Positions 9,087 to 18,646 of a stretch of 64,000 nucleotides of DNA are shown in pieces (the stretch's first letter is position 1; each line of letters opens with the position of its first letter). The stretch comes from RI-153 sp963721725 (GTDB lineage: Bacteria; Chloroflexota; Anaerolineae; Caldilineales; Caldilineaceae). The stretch is from NCBI GenBank assembly GCA_963721725.1, contig CAVRLX010000016.1, forward strand, positions 771,427-835,426, written 5' to 3'. Under the pieces are notes generated by a model. It did no database searches. It was not told the DNA's origin and was given only the letters and a program-made list of their open reading frames with translations. A program made the position numbers and the translations under genes.

Positions 9087-10401
9087 ACATCAGCAGATTC
9101 TCGTCGATTGGAATCAAACTGCAACCGATTATCCAGCCGATAAGACAATCCACCAGCTTTTCCATGAGCAAGCAGCCCGCACGCCAGATGCAATTGCCAT
9201 TATTGACGGCGAACGTCGATTGACCTACCGGGCAATGCAAGATCAGGCCAACCGGCTGGTCCAACACTTGCGTCGTTTGGATGTCAAGAAAGGCGAAATC
9301 GTAGGCGTCTGTCTGGAACGTTCACCCCAGTTGATTATCAGTCTGCTGTCCATCCTTCAAGCGGGAGCGACCTGGCTACCATTGGACCCAACCCATCCCC
9401 GTCAACGGCTGGTGTGGATGGCTAAAGACGCCCAGGTAAAAATGCTCATCACGACTTCGGCCTGGGAGAATCTGCTTGCAGAAGATGTCCGTGTCAGAAT
9501 ACTTCTCGACCAGATTGATCTGTCAGCAGACGCCCTTTCGTTAGCCGATCCCTCTCTCCCTGTCCACCCGGGCGACCCCGCTTACTGTCTCTACACATCG
9601 GGCAGCACGGGACAGCCAAAGGGCGTTTTAGCTCCCCATCAGGGCGCGATCAATCGTCTAGCCTGGATGTGGCAGCACTATCCCTTTGCCGATGGAGAAG
9701 TGGCATGCCAGCGAACGGCAACTACTTTTGTGGATTCGATTTGGGAAATTTTTGGTCCGCTCTTGCGCGGCTGCCCCATTCTCATTGCCCCAAATTCAAT
9801 TGTAAAAGAGCCAACTACCTTTGTCTGTCTGTTGGCAAAAGAACAGGTCACTCGAATAACCGTCGTCCCCGCTCTTCTGGGTTATCTTTTGGATGTTTAT
9901 GATCAGTCACCCGGCCGTTTCGTCTACCCAACCCTTTGGATCGGTAGCGGCGAAGCGCTGACGCCCCATCTGGTCACGCGTTTTCACCGGGTATTGCCCC
10001 AGGCCTGCCTGCTTAATCTCTACGGCTCCTCCGAAGTCGCCGGTGATGCAACTTTCTGGGAAATCAGCCAATCGGAACAGTGGGAATCGACTGTCCCGAT
10101 TGGTCTTCCCATCGCTAACACACAAATCTACCTGTTGGACAGCCGTCAACAGCCCGTTCCCATCGGCGTTCCCGGCGAGCTTTACGTGGGGGGAGCGGGG
10201 CTGGCCCTAGGCTATCTCAACCGGCCCGATCTGACGGCGGAGCGCTTTGTGCTCCATCCTTTCAGTGACGAGCCGGGTGCACGCCTCTACCGTACGGGCG
10301 ATCTGGCCCGCTTTCGGGCAGACGGCGTCATCGAGTTCCTAGGGCGCGTAGATCGCCAGGTCGAAGATTCGCGGCTTTCGAGTAGAACCGGGGGAGATTG
10401 A
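9057..10401 (+). CDS. NRPS C-A-PCP-TE protein, segment 2: adenylation domain core
   Basis: Continues the condensation protein in the +1 frame (open from 8923; the true junction is near 9056). It contains the interdomain linker LTESEHQQILVDWNQT, then A1-A7: LTYRAMQDQANRL, YTSGSTGQPKGV, NLYGSSEVAGD, GELYVGGAGLALGYLN and YRTGDLARFRADG. The binding-pocket region reads FVDSIWEIF, so positions 235/236/239 are V, D and W rather than the usual leading Asp. With IGSGE and LYGSSEVAGD this resembles the VDW-type pockets known from some A domains; no substrate is claimed. The frame breaks at 10362-10369 (CGAAGATT), after GRVDRQV, where the next frame reads KIRGFRVEPGEIE. Confidence 0.85.
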
Positions 10402-11715
10402 AGCCGTGCTGCGGGAGCACCCAGCTGTGCGAGATGGCGTAGTGGGGGTAGTGGAGGACGGTGTACTGGGGAAGCGGCTCATCGCCTGGTGGGTTGGAAA
10501 AACAGACACAACCGCCAGCGTCGATGATCTGCGATCTTTTCTGCGCCAGCGGCTGCCAGAGTATATGATTCCCGCTGCCTTTGTCCTGATCCCAGAATTG
10601 CCCCTGAACGCCAACGGCAAAGTCGACCTGCGCCGCTTGCCCGCGCCCGAACGGGAGGAGCGCGTCTGCGTTATCCCAATCTCCCCAGACGCCTCTGGAA
10701 CGCCAACTTTTCGCCATCTGGCAGCAAGTTTTGGGGCTGAAGCATCTGGGCGTGGAGGAAAACTTCTTCGACGCGGGTGGACATTCTCTGCTGGCCGTGC
10801 GGCTGATGGCCCGGGTCTCCCAGGCCACCGGCCAGGAACTCCCTGTGGCCTCGCTCTTCTATGGGCCGACCATCCGTCAACAGGCCGCGCTGATCGAGCA
10901 GAAAGGCTGGTCGCCGCCCTGGGTTTCCCTGGTGCCTGTGCAGCCAGGGGGCACGCGCCCGCCGCTCTTTCTGGTCCCCCCGGCGGCCAGCACAGGACTA
11001 CGCTTTGCCCACCTGGCCCGCTTTCTTGGCCCAGATCAACCCATCTATGGCTTCGATCCGGGCGGCTTGGATGACCGCTCGCAACTCCACACGAGCGTTG
11101 AGGAGATGGCAGCCCATTTTGTTGGTGAGATGCGCCAGTTGCAGCCGACAGGCCCCTATCTGGTGGGCGGGATGTGTTTCGGCGGCCATGTGGCTTATGA
11201 AATAGTGCAGCAATTGGGTCAGGACGCCCCTCTGCTACTCTTGCTAGATGTAGGCCAGCCTGCCAACGGGCCGACTTGGTCGCTTCCACCGCGCAATCTC
11301 CTCTACGATCTGGCGAAGATTTGTGGAATATGGACGAGAGGGACACCATTGGAAAGCAGCACGTGTCAACCTCCAAAGCCGTTGGAAGAAACTCTGGCGA
11401 CGCCTGCGCCATTGGTATGATCCAGATTTACAGCGCATGGGCCGGGTGTACGGCATGCAATTGCCTGCCATGCGTAACTACGTGGCCCGCCCCACCCACG
11501 CCAAGCTGATTCTCTTTCAAAGCGATGAGCCAATGGTACACTCCCGTCAGCGCGGCTGGAAAGAACTCAGCGACAAGTTCGAAATTATCCACTTCCCTAA
11601 CACTACCCACCGCTCCCTGCTGCTGGAAGACGAAAATATCGAGCGCATCGCTGAGAAGTTGCGGGATGTAATCGACGGCTGGATGGCGGAACACGGGCAG
11701 GACCGCGCCTTGTGA
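10370..11715 (+). CDS. NRPS C-A-PCP-TE protein, segments 3-5: A C-terminus, carrier and thioesterase
   Basis: Remainder of the synthetase in three frames: about 10370-10655 (A8-A10, IRGFRVEPGEIE to LPLNANGKVDL), about 10656-11313 (PCP with DAGGHSLLAV, then thioesterase start) and about 11316-11715 (thioesterase end). The breaks near 10655 and at 11314-11321 are each +1. The thioesterase is type I, alpha/beta fold: GGMCFGG carries Cys at the nucleophile position instead of Ser, LLLLLDVGQ gives the Asp and THRSLL the His. Its TGA overlaps the GTG of the exporter, which confirms that the end is right. Apart from the shifts, every domain core is intact, so sequencing error is as likely as a dead gene. 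Confidence 0.82.
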
Positions 11716-13343
11716 AACTGGTCCGCCTCTTGCGTTATATCCCGACAACAATTCTGTGGGCCAGCCTCGCGGCCAGTCTCCTGGCGGGGGCGGCCAACAT
11801 CGCCATCGTCGCGCTCATCAGCCGTCGCCTTACCGCAGACGCTCCATTGACGCTTTTCTTTGTCGTCCAATTCGCTTTGGCAGTGGTGGTCGTCGTCGTG
11901 TTGGACTTCGGCGTCAAGTGGCTGCTGCTGCGCTTGACCGTGGGCACCGGATATCGTCTACGCACCGACCTCTCTCGGCGCATTCTGCAAACACCCCTGG
12001 CCCAATTAGAGACAATCGGAGCGCCCCGGCTGTTGGCTGCCCTCACAGAAGATGTGCAATCTCTGATCCTGGCCCTCAACCAGACGCCCAATGTAGCCAT
12101 GGGCGTGACAATTCTGCTCGCCTGCTTCGCCTATTTGACCTGGCTTTCACCGCCCACACTGCTTTTGGCAGCACTCTTGACGCTGCCCATTGCGCTGGGG
12201 CAGATATGGGTACGCAACCGAGCACAGGCCAAAAGAGCGGCTGCGCTCCACAGCAGGGATCAACTCTTCCGCCACTATCGGATGCTGACAGACGGGGCGA
12301 AAGAGTTGAAGATGCACCGCAATCGGCGCTTCGCCTTCCTGGAAGATCTCCTGTTGCCCACGGCCCAGCGCTACGAAACCCTCTCTATGGAGGCCCGCAG
12401 CCTGCACCACTTGGCTTCCTCTTGGACCCAGGCAATCTACTTTCTCTTTATACTAATACTCTTTGTACTGGCCGCAGTCTGGCAACTGAGCGGGGAGGTC
12501 TTGACCAGCTTTGCACTGGTAGCTCTCTATGCCCGTACATCTCTAAACGGTCTTTTTGCTACATTGCCCTTTCTCAGCGAAGCCGCTGTTGCTGCGGAAC
12601 AGTTAGAGAAGTTGGGCGTGCGCCTGACCCAAAATGCACCGGTCACAAGCCGCACAAGCAAGTTACCCACATCGCCCATCTGCCTGTGTCTGTGCCAACT
12701 AGAGCACAGTTATTGGATCGAAGAGCGGGCCAACAATTTTCATCTTGGCCCTATCGATCTGGAGATGAAGAGCGGGGAATTGATCTTCCTCATCGGCGGC
12801 AACGGCAGCGGCAAGACGACCCTCGCCAAACTGCTTCTGGGGCTGTATGCGCCGGAAAGCGGCCAGATCGAATGGAACGGCCAGCCGGTGACGGAAGCGT
12901 GTATCGACGACTATCGCCAACTTTTCTCCGCCGTCTTTGCCGATTTTTTCCTCTTTGATCAGCTTCTGGGTCTGGACGACATTGCCGGGGATGAACAGGC
13001 CACTGCGTATTTGCACAAACTTCAGTTGGCCCACAAAGTGCAGATGAGCAACGGCAGCCTCTCCACCCTGGACCTTTCCACCGGCCAACGCCAGCGCCTG
13101 GCCCTGCTCACGGCCTATCTGGAAGACCGTCCGGCTTATCTCTTCGATGAATGGGCCGCTGGTCAGGACCCCCTGTTCAAAGAGCTTTTCTACCGCCAAC
13201 TATTGCCGGAACTGCGCGAACGGGGCAAACTGGTGATTGTCATCAGCCACGATGATCACTATTACGACATAGCCGACCGGATTGTGAAACTGGATAGCGG
13301 GAAGATAGAATTTGATTGCTCACCGAAAAGCCTCTCTGTCTGA
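11712..13343 (+). CDS. Cyclic peptide export ABC transporter (SyrD/PvdE-like half transporter)
   Basis: A 543-residue fused permease-ATPase, typical for transporters that export or translocate NRPS products. About six membrane segments lie in residues 1-310 (for example TILWASLAASLLAGAANIAIVA in two parts, and AIYFLFILILFVLAAVW). The ATPase has Walker A GGNGSGKTT near 362, signature LSTGQRQRLALL near 454 (the Thr variant typical of this subfamily), Walker B AYLFDEWAAGQDP and switch His in VISHDDHYY. GTG start within the TGA of the synthetase gene, so it is translated with the cluster. It presumably carries the peptide out of the cell; the cargo is inferred only from context. Confidence 0.9.
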   Translation: MKLVRLLRYIPTTILWASLAASLLAGAANIAIVALISRRLTADAPLTLFFVVQFALAVVVVVVLDFGVKWLLLRLTVGTGYRLRTDLSRRILQTPLAQLETIGAPRLLAALTEDVQSLILALNQTPNVAMGVTILLACFAYLTWLSPPTLLLAALLTLPIALGQIWVRNRAQAKRAAALHSRDQLFRHYRMLTDGAKELKMHRNRRFAFLEDLLLPTAQRYETLSMEARSLHHLASSWTQAIYFLFILILFVLAAVWQLSGEVLTSFALVALYARTSLNGLFATLPFLSEAAVAAEQLEKLGVRLTQNAPVTSRTSKLPTSPICLCLCQLEHSYWIEERANNFHLGPIDLEMKSGELIFLIGGNGSGKTTLAKLLLGLYAPESGQIEWNGQPVTEACIDDYRQLFSAVFADFFLFDQLLGLDDIAGDEQATAYLHKLQLAHKVQMSNGSLSTLDLSTGQRQRLALLTAYLEDRPAYLFDEWAAGQDPLFKELFYRQLLPELRERGKLVIVISHDDHYYDIADRIVKLDSGKIEFDCSPKSLSV

Positions 13344-13429
13344 AACACAATGCGTAAGTTTCACATCTTGTGTTCCAGTCCCTTCGTAAATCCAAAGCAA
13401 CGTTCAATTTCATAACCCAGGAGAACCTT

Positions 13430-13849
13430 ATGGCAAACCAGATCGAAGTTCAAGTCAACCAAATCGGGGAGAGCACCTCCGAGGGCACAGCGCGCAGCCA
13501 CACGGTTCTCATCGACCGCCCGCTGGCGAAAGAAGGCGAAGATCGCGGGCCGATGGGCGGCGAACTGCTCTTGCTTTCGCTGGGCGGCTGCTTTCTGAGC
13601 AATTTGCTGGCGGCGATTAGGGCGCGCTCGGCGCAGGTTGCCGATGTGCGGATTCATATTACGGGGACGCTGGAAAGCGCGCCGCCCCGCTTCGGCGCCA
13701 TTACCATGACAGTGAATGCGAAGTACAGCGACCGCGATCTCATGGAAAAGCTGGTGACGATTAGCGAGCGCGGCTGTATTGTGGCGAATACGCTGAAACA
13801 GGCCGTGGCGCTCTCGATTGAAATCAGCGAGCCGGGGGCAGAACAATAG
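13430..13849 (+). CDS. OsmC/Ohr family peroxiredoxin-like protein
   Basis: A 139-residue OsmC-family protein. The two conserved redox Cys are present in LSLGGCFLSNLLAA and SERGCIVANTL, which in characterised members reduce organic or fatty-acid hydroperoxides using a dithiol donor. The family's strand-helix order is complete and the length is typical. The start at 13430 follows AGGAG (13420-13424) at good spacing; an upstream TTG at 13370 would add 20 non-conserved residues. It is the last plus-strand gene before a long minus-strand block. It lies 86 bases after the exporter and may be read through from it, but shows no functional link to the NRPS. Confidence 0.87.
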   Translation: MANQIEVQVNQIGESTSEGTARSHTVLIDRPLAKEGEDRGPMGGELLLLSLGGCFLSNLLAAIRARSAQVADVRIHITGTLESAPPRFGAITMTVNAKYSDRDLMEKLVTISERGCIVANTLKQAVALSIEISEPGAEQ

Positions 13850-13854
13850 CAAGG

Positions 13855-14277
13855 TTAGGAAACTGTGGGCAAGACCGACCAGCGCAGCCAGTAATCGTGA
13901 AAGAGGCGCATGGTATTCAGCAACTCTGGGGCAGCCGGGGGAATGACGAGATAGCTGTTGGCCCCATCGCGGTAAAAGGTCTCCCCGCGGTCTGGGGCGG
14001 AAAATTGTGAAAAAATAATCACGGGGATGGCGCGCAGCCGTTTGTGCTGTTTAATGGCGCGCAGCATGGCAACACAGCTTTCGTCGGGCAGATCCCGATC
14101 CAGCATCACAAGCCGAGGCAGAGGCGCTTTACTAGTGAGCAATTCTTCAAAAAAAGCCAGCCCATCTGCCGTGTTGATGAAATGTTGCAGCGCATAGGTG
14201 ACCTGAAGGTGGGAAAAAATATCTTGAAATTGGTGAAACATTTCAATGTTGTCATCAACCAGAACAATTGTGTCCAT
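13855..14277 (-). CDS. Stand-alone response-regulator receiver domain protein, atypical
   Basis: About 140 residues with a CheY-like receiver fold and no output domain. Seen: acidic pair in VLVDDN (residues 8-9), phosphoacceptor Asp60 in VMLDRDLPDE and switch Ser90 in VIIFSQF. The near-invariant Lys before the cis-Pro is missing: the loop reads YLVIPP instead of YLxKP. Such a change usually means altered or phosphorylation-independent signalling. The frame stays open upstream to 14364, but similarity starts at MDTIVLVDDN, so the shorter start is chosen. Neither start has a strong ribosome binding site. No histidine kinase is adjacent. Confidence 0.78.
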   Translation of the reverse strand: MDTIVLVDDNIEMFHQFQDIFSHLQVTYALQHFINTADGLAFFEELLTSKAPLPRLVMLDRDLPDESCVAMLRAIKQHKRLRAIPVIIFSQFSAPDRGETFYRDGANSYLVIPPAAPELLNTMRLFHDYWLRWSVLPTVS

Positions 14278-14388
14278 GAAATAGCGCCACTGTAGCCTAG
14301 TGGCAAGCAATGTGGGATGAGGGAGGATACTGTTTAGTATACTTGAATCGGGGATTTGTTGCATGTTTGAAGAGATGGGTTTGAATAA

Positions 14389-14416
14389 GTTCGGGCATAG
14401 CGCGCTATGCCCGAAC
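14389..14416 (-). terminator. Perfect 28-bp palindrome after the SH3b/propeller gene
   Basis: The arms GTTCGGGCATAGCG and CGCTATGCCCGAAC are perfect complements with no extra loop. They lie 20 bases past the stop of the minus-strand gene ending at 14437 and before the receiver gene. There is only a weak T-rich tail (TTATTC), so it may be a terminator or a REP-like element. Confidence 0.5.
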
Positions 14417-14436
14417 CGATACGTTATGATACTCAG

Positions 14437-16750
14437 TTAGCGGCTGGCGACTTCTTGGCGACAGCCCACCACGGGGATGGGTAGACGAGCGCCCAGGGTA
14501 CGAATATCTTTGCCCCAGGCCAGATAGCTGCTGTTCAGGATCACATCGGGGGCTTCGACCCAGAAGCGGCTTTGGGAGGCTCCACGCAGCAAATCATCAG
14601 GATTCAACCCGGGGAAGCGCCACACTGTGAAGACAAAGCCATCTTCCTGGCGGGTTTCGGGCTGGCCCACAATCAGTTCTGGCTCAGTGACGCCGTTATC
14701 CAGCGACCAGCGTAGTTGTGGCACAGGCATGTTGCTCACTTGGGCGATCCCCAGTTTGGTTCCCGGTTTGAGCATCATGGCATAGATCTGGGGACCATTG
14801 GCGCTTTTTTCCACCCACATTCGCACATCCAACTCGCCATTATGCCGGGCCACCAACCCCTCCAACTCTGGGCGCACCGTGGGGACATATTGCCCGGTCA
14901 CCGAGTGCGTCCACACATTTTGTGCCGTTTCCACGCCGTTCACCCGCACCGTAAAGTGCATGGGAACTTGGCGCTCGTGGGCCACACGCACATCCACATC
15001 ATTGAAATCATAGACCGGGAAGGTGACGCTATTTTCTGTCATTAAGCGGCGGTTCCCCATTGCCACCTGTTGGGCGGGTTCGTCGCCCACGGCAGCCCAT
15101 AGCGTCACCTGCGGCTCCCAGCCACAGGCTGGGCTGGCCCCATCTTCGCGCAGCAGGGTTGCCGTGAGGTTGGCAAAGGTGGCCTGCTCTGGGGTGCTGC
15201 CGCCGTGCGGCCACAAGATGCCCAGGCGAGCTTCCACCTGGCGGGGGGCAAGATCAGTGCGGGCATAGCTGGCGGCCTGGATTTCTGGGCTGCGGGCGGC
15301 GAGTTCGTTGTTGCAGGTGCGATCCAGCCAGACGTCGAGATAATCGTTGCCCGGATGCACAATGTAGAGCTTGCCCTGGAGCAAGATTAGACTGTTGCCG
15401 GTATCTTGGGCGGGGCGGGTGCTCACCTGCACAGTCCCCACCCGCTGCGGCTGAACGCCACTCAAAATTGTGAGAAACTGGCTCGTCGTGTCCAGCACAA
15501 AAAGGTGATTGGTCACGGAATTATAGGCCATGCTGCTGGGCATAAAATCAAGCGTCCAGCTATTCGCCAATGTCCAGGTTGTCGTATCAATTGCCACCAC
15601 TTTTTGATCGGCGGCGCTGGCAACGTAGAGCATCCCCGACTGAAGATTGGCCGCCATGCTCACCACATCATTCAGCGGCAGATAAAGCTGCTCCTGGCGA
15701 CGACCGTAGGCATCCACCACGCTGAGAAAACCGGCATTGTGGATCACAAAGGCGCGCCCGTTAATCGCCACCAATTGGCGGGGATCATCGCCGATGCTGA
15801 GGGTGGCAATGGTCTGTTTACTGGTCAAATCCACCACGCTGATGGCGCCCATTTGCGGGTGCAACACAAAAGCACGGCCATCGGCCACGGCCACAGGACC
15901 GGGCTGGGCCGTGAGTTGCACTTCGCCCAGCGAGCGCGCCCTGGCGAGAGGTGACGATCAGGCGGTTGTTCTCAGTATCGGACACATAGAGGCTCTCCGT
16001 CCCCGCCGTGACGCCGCCGATCTTGCCCGCCGTGGTGCGGCTGGTGCCCAGCATCATGTCCATGCCCGTGTCCACCACCATCAAGCTGTTGACATCGGCC
16101 AGCCCTACATAGAGGCGATCTTTCATGGCGGTGACCACTTCGGGGCGACCGCCCAGGCTTATGGCACGCAGCCGGTTGGGCAGGCAGAGCGGTTCGAGTT
16201 TGACGGGTGTGTTGTCGGCGGTTGTGACGCCACTGACGCCCAGCGCCGGGGCCACGCCCTGGGGATCGCCGTTGGGCAGTGGGTTCGCAGACGAGATCGC
16301 TGTTGATGGGCTAGGGGCGACCCCAGGCTGGGTTGTCACCGGCGCTGTGGTCTGGCGGGCGACAAGTGCCGTTTGAATGCTGGCTTTCACACTCTCTTCG
16401 CTGGGAGCGCTGGCAACAGCGGGGCTGCTGGCGGGGCTGTTGTAAACCGCCAGAGCGGTCACCGGCACGCTGGTCTGGGCCAGTTCGGCGTAGATCCAAC
16501 CGCTGACGCCGGTGGCCGATTCCACGCGCAGCCAGGCGCCATCTTCGCTGCGGCCCAGCAACGTCACACGTTCCTCGGCGCTGATCTGCCCGACCACACC
16601 CGCATCAATACCAGGGGCAGCGCGCACATTCAGCGTGGGAACTTGCACCACGGCATAGGGCGAAGGCGGCGCAGCCTGGACCGCACTTGTAGCGACGGTG
16701 TTTAAGAGCAGGGCGGTGATGAGAGCGAAAAAAGTTACGGTGTAACGCAT
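14437..16750 (-). CDS. Secreted SH3b-domain plus YVTN/NHL-type beta-propeller protein, frameshifted
   Basis: About 770 residues in two frames: 16750 down to about 15945, then to 14437. The N terminus is a clear signal peptide (MRYTVTFFALITALLLNTV, cleavage near VQA-AP); frame open to 16855 but this ATG is the sensible start. An SH3b domain (about residues 30-95; VPTLNVRAAPG, GWIYAEL) is followed by a Ser/Pro/Ala-rich linker. Then come repeated beta-propeller blades (LYVGLADVNSLMVVDT, LYVSDTENNRLIV, AISVVDLTSKQTIATLSIG, LYVASAADQKVVAID) and a C-terminal beta-rich part. One extra base near 15945 joins the frames (TENNRLIVTS then ARARSLGEVQLTA). Probably extracellular or cell-wall associated; the SH3b suggests wall binding. 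Confidence 0.8.
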
Positions 16751-16792
16751 GATGGGCCTCGGTAACATTAGATATTGGCGAGTAACGGTACA

Positions 16793-16856
16793 GGTGCGAC
16801 GCACTCGCCAAGGGTAGATTGGGTCTGAAACGCTTGTGTGGCGAGTGCGTCGCACC
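16793..16856. repeat. Inverted repeat, GGTGCGACGCACTCGCC family, full copy
   Basis: Arms GGTGCGACGCACTCGCCA (16793-16810) and its exact reverse complement (16839-16856) flank 28 bases. It fills the spacer between two secreted-protein genes. Related copies lie at 26695, 31091 and 48596. MITE- or REP-like; no transposase is visible. Confidence 0.8.
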
Positions 16857-18646
16857 CTACTTCTGCGTACGTTGAAAAACCAGATTGTAAACCACGTGTT
16901 GTTTGCCCCCAGGCAGCCCCATGCCGGTCACCGTGTCGCTGAGACCGGGCATTCTGGCATTGTAGCCGCCCAGGTTGCTGTACATCGGGAAGTTCGCGGC
17001 ATATTCGGGCGTGGGCTTGTCTTCGGTGAAGACGCTGGCAGAATCATCAACCCAGAAAATTTCCACTTCCTGGCCCACCATGCGTTTGCCCGCTTCGTCC
17101 AACACTTCGATGAAAATGTGGTGGCGTCCGCCGCCCTCTTGGGGATCTTGAAACTCAGCCTTGATCACCTTCCAATAGCTCTGGCCGGGTTTGACATTGG
17201 CCGGGGTGATCTCAATGTGGAGGTCGTCCAGCCGTTCGTCCCACTCCACAGATTCATCAACCGGGGTGCTCACCGGGGCGGGGACCGTCACCGGGGCAGC
17301 CTCGGCCCGGTTGTCATAAGAGAGCAATACGCTGTTCTGGCTGTTAAGCAACTGCACAATCCAGTGATGCCCCTCGCGGCTGTGGGGCAGACTCTGCTTA
17401 TAAATTTCGCCGATCGAGAGCGAAACAGCGCCGTTAAAGACAACCGTATCATCCACGCGCACCACCAGCTTTGTGTCGCTTGCCAGCGCCGATGATCCCG
17501 TGGAGGCGAGGCGCAATTCAGTGCTGTCGCCGTTGGGCTGCAAGGCCAGCGCGGCATGGGCATTGGCGGTGACAAACTCCCCCAGCCCCGGCACGGTATA
17601 CCACTGTTCGGTCCAGCGCACCGACTGCCCGGCGGCGATGCTGATCGGGGTGTTAAAATTCTTGCCCGGCCCGCCCCACAGTTCCATGTAACTGCCGCCG
17701 CCATCGGTCCACAAGCTGGGGTCTAGCCCCGGCCCGTAAAAGGTTTTGATCCCAGGGGCCAGCCGCTGCGGAAAGCTGCGAATCACGGCCAGGTCGCCGT
17801 TGGGGTCGGCCACGCCGATGGCGCTTTGGCGGGGCGTGCCCACGCCGAAGAAACTTAAATGTTGCGGCCATGTGGAGAGCGTACGCAGGTCTACGCCGTT
17901 GCTGCCGGGCCAGGTCATGGTTGCGCCCATGGGCAAACTCTGCGTCCCCATGCTGCCGTGAATCAGCAGTTCGTCGGCGGGCCAGATCAGGCGTGTGTTG
18001 GGGTTGATGGTGTTGTTGCCGGCGGGGGCCAGCATGGCGTTTTGCCAAAAATGGGTGGAGAGCGCTTCTGCGCCCTTGTTGGTCAATTCTGTGGTCACGG
18101 CAAAAAAGCGCGTATCGGCGTTAAGGCTGACGGTGATCATCACGGCCAGACCATCCGGGCCATTTTGATGCAGACGCACCGCCGCCGAGCGCGGGTCGGC
18201 GATGGTCTCGGCGTGCCACGGTTTGTACTCGTACAGTCCGTGATCAGGCAGCGGGAAGCCCCACTCGATGCCGCCCAGGGCCAGCCACCAGCCGCGCACG
18301 CCCCAGCGGGTGGGCTTGACCACCGGGTTGTGATAGAGAATGTCGCGGCCACTGAGCTTGTCTTCCCAGCGATAGATGCGCCCGCCCAGTTCGGGGAGCA
18401 GGGTCAGCCGCACAAAGTCGTTTTCCAGCACCAGTGTGCGGTAATTTTGCGGCGTGGGTGCGCCCACCCGGCTTTGATCCAGCCGCGGTTCCGGCCAGAT
18501 GATATCGTCGTTGGCGGTGGGGATGAAGGCACTTTTGTAATCGTAGGTGGGCAAAACCAGCGTGCCTTCGCTCAGTTTGACGCTGCCATTACTCAGCGTG
18601 CGGGCGAGCGCTGGGGTCGGCTGCGGAGCAGCGGCGACGGGTGCAC
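16857..18646 (-). CDS. TIM-barrel/DUF5107 secreted protein, C-terminal part (DUF5107)
   Basis: Second half of a gene that starts at 19823. This frame carries a linker (SNGSVKLSEGTLVLPTYDY) and a DUF5107-type domain, recognised by ENDFVRLTLLPELGGRIYRW, HNPVVKP and GWWLALGGIEWGFPLPDHGLYEY. DUF5107 resembles the galactose-mutarotase/beta-sandwich fold of carbohydrate enzymes. A C-terminal Ig-like part (DLHIEITPANVKPGQSYWKVIKAEF) follows. The upstream frame joins at about 18647 through one extra T (TP then APVAAAPQPTPALARTL). A carbohydrate-related extracellular role is likely; substrate unknown. Confidence 0.8.

Noticed and set aside
7638..11715. Programmed +1 frameshifting in the NRPS gene
   Set aside because: Four shifts at unrelated sites, no shared slippery site with stimulatory structure at all of them, and similar breaks in gyrB, fliI and others in the window favour sequence errors.
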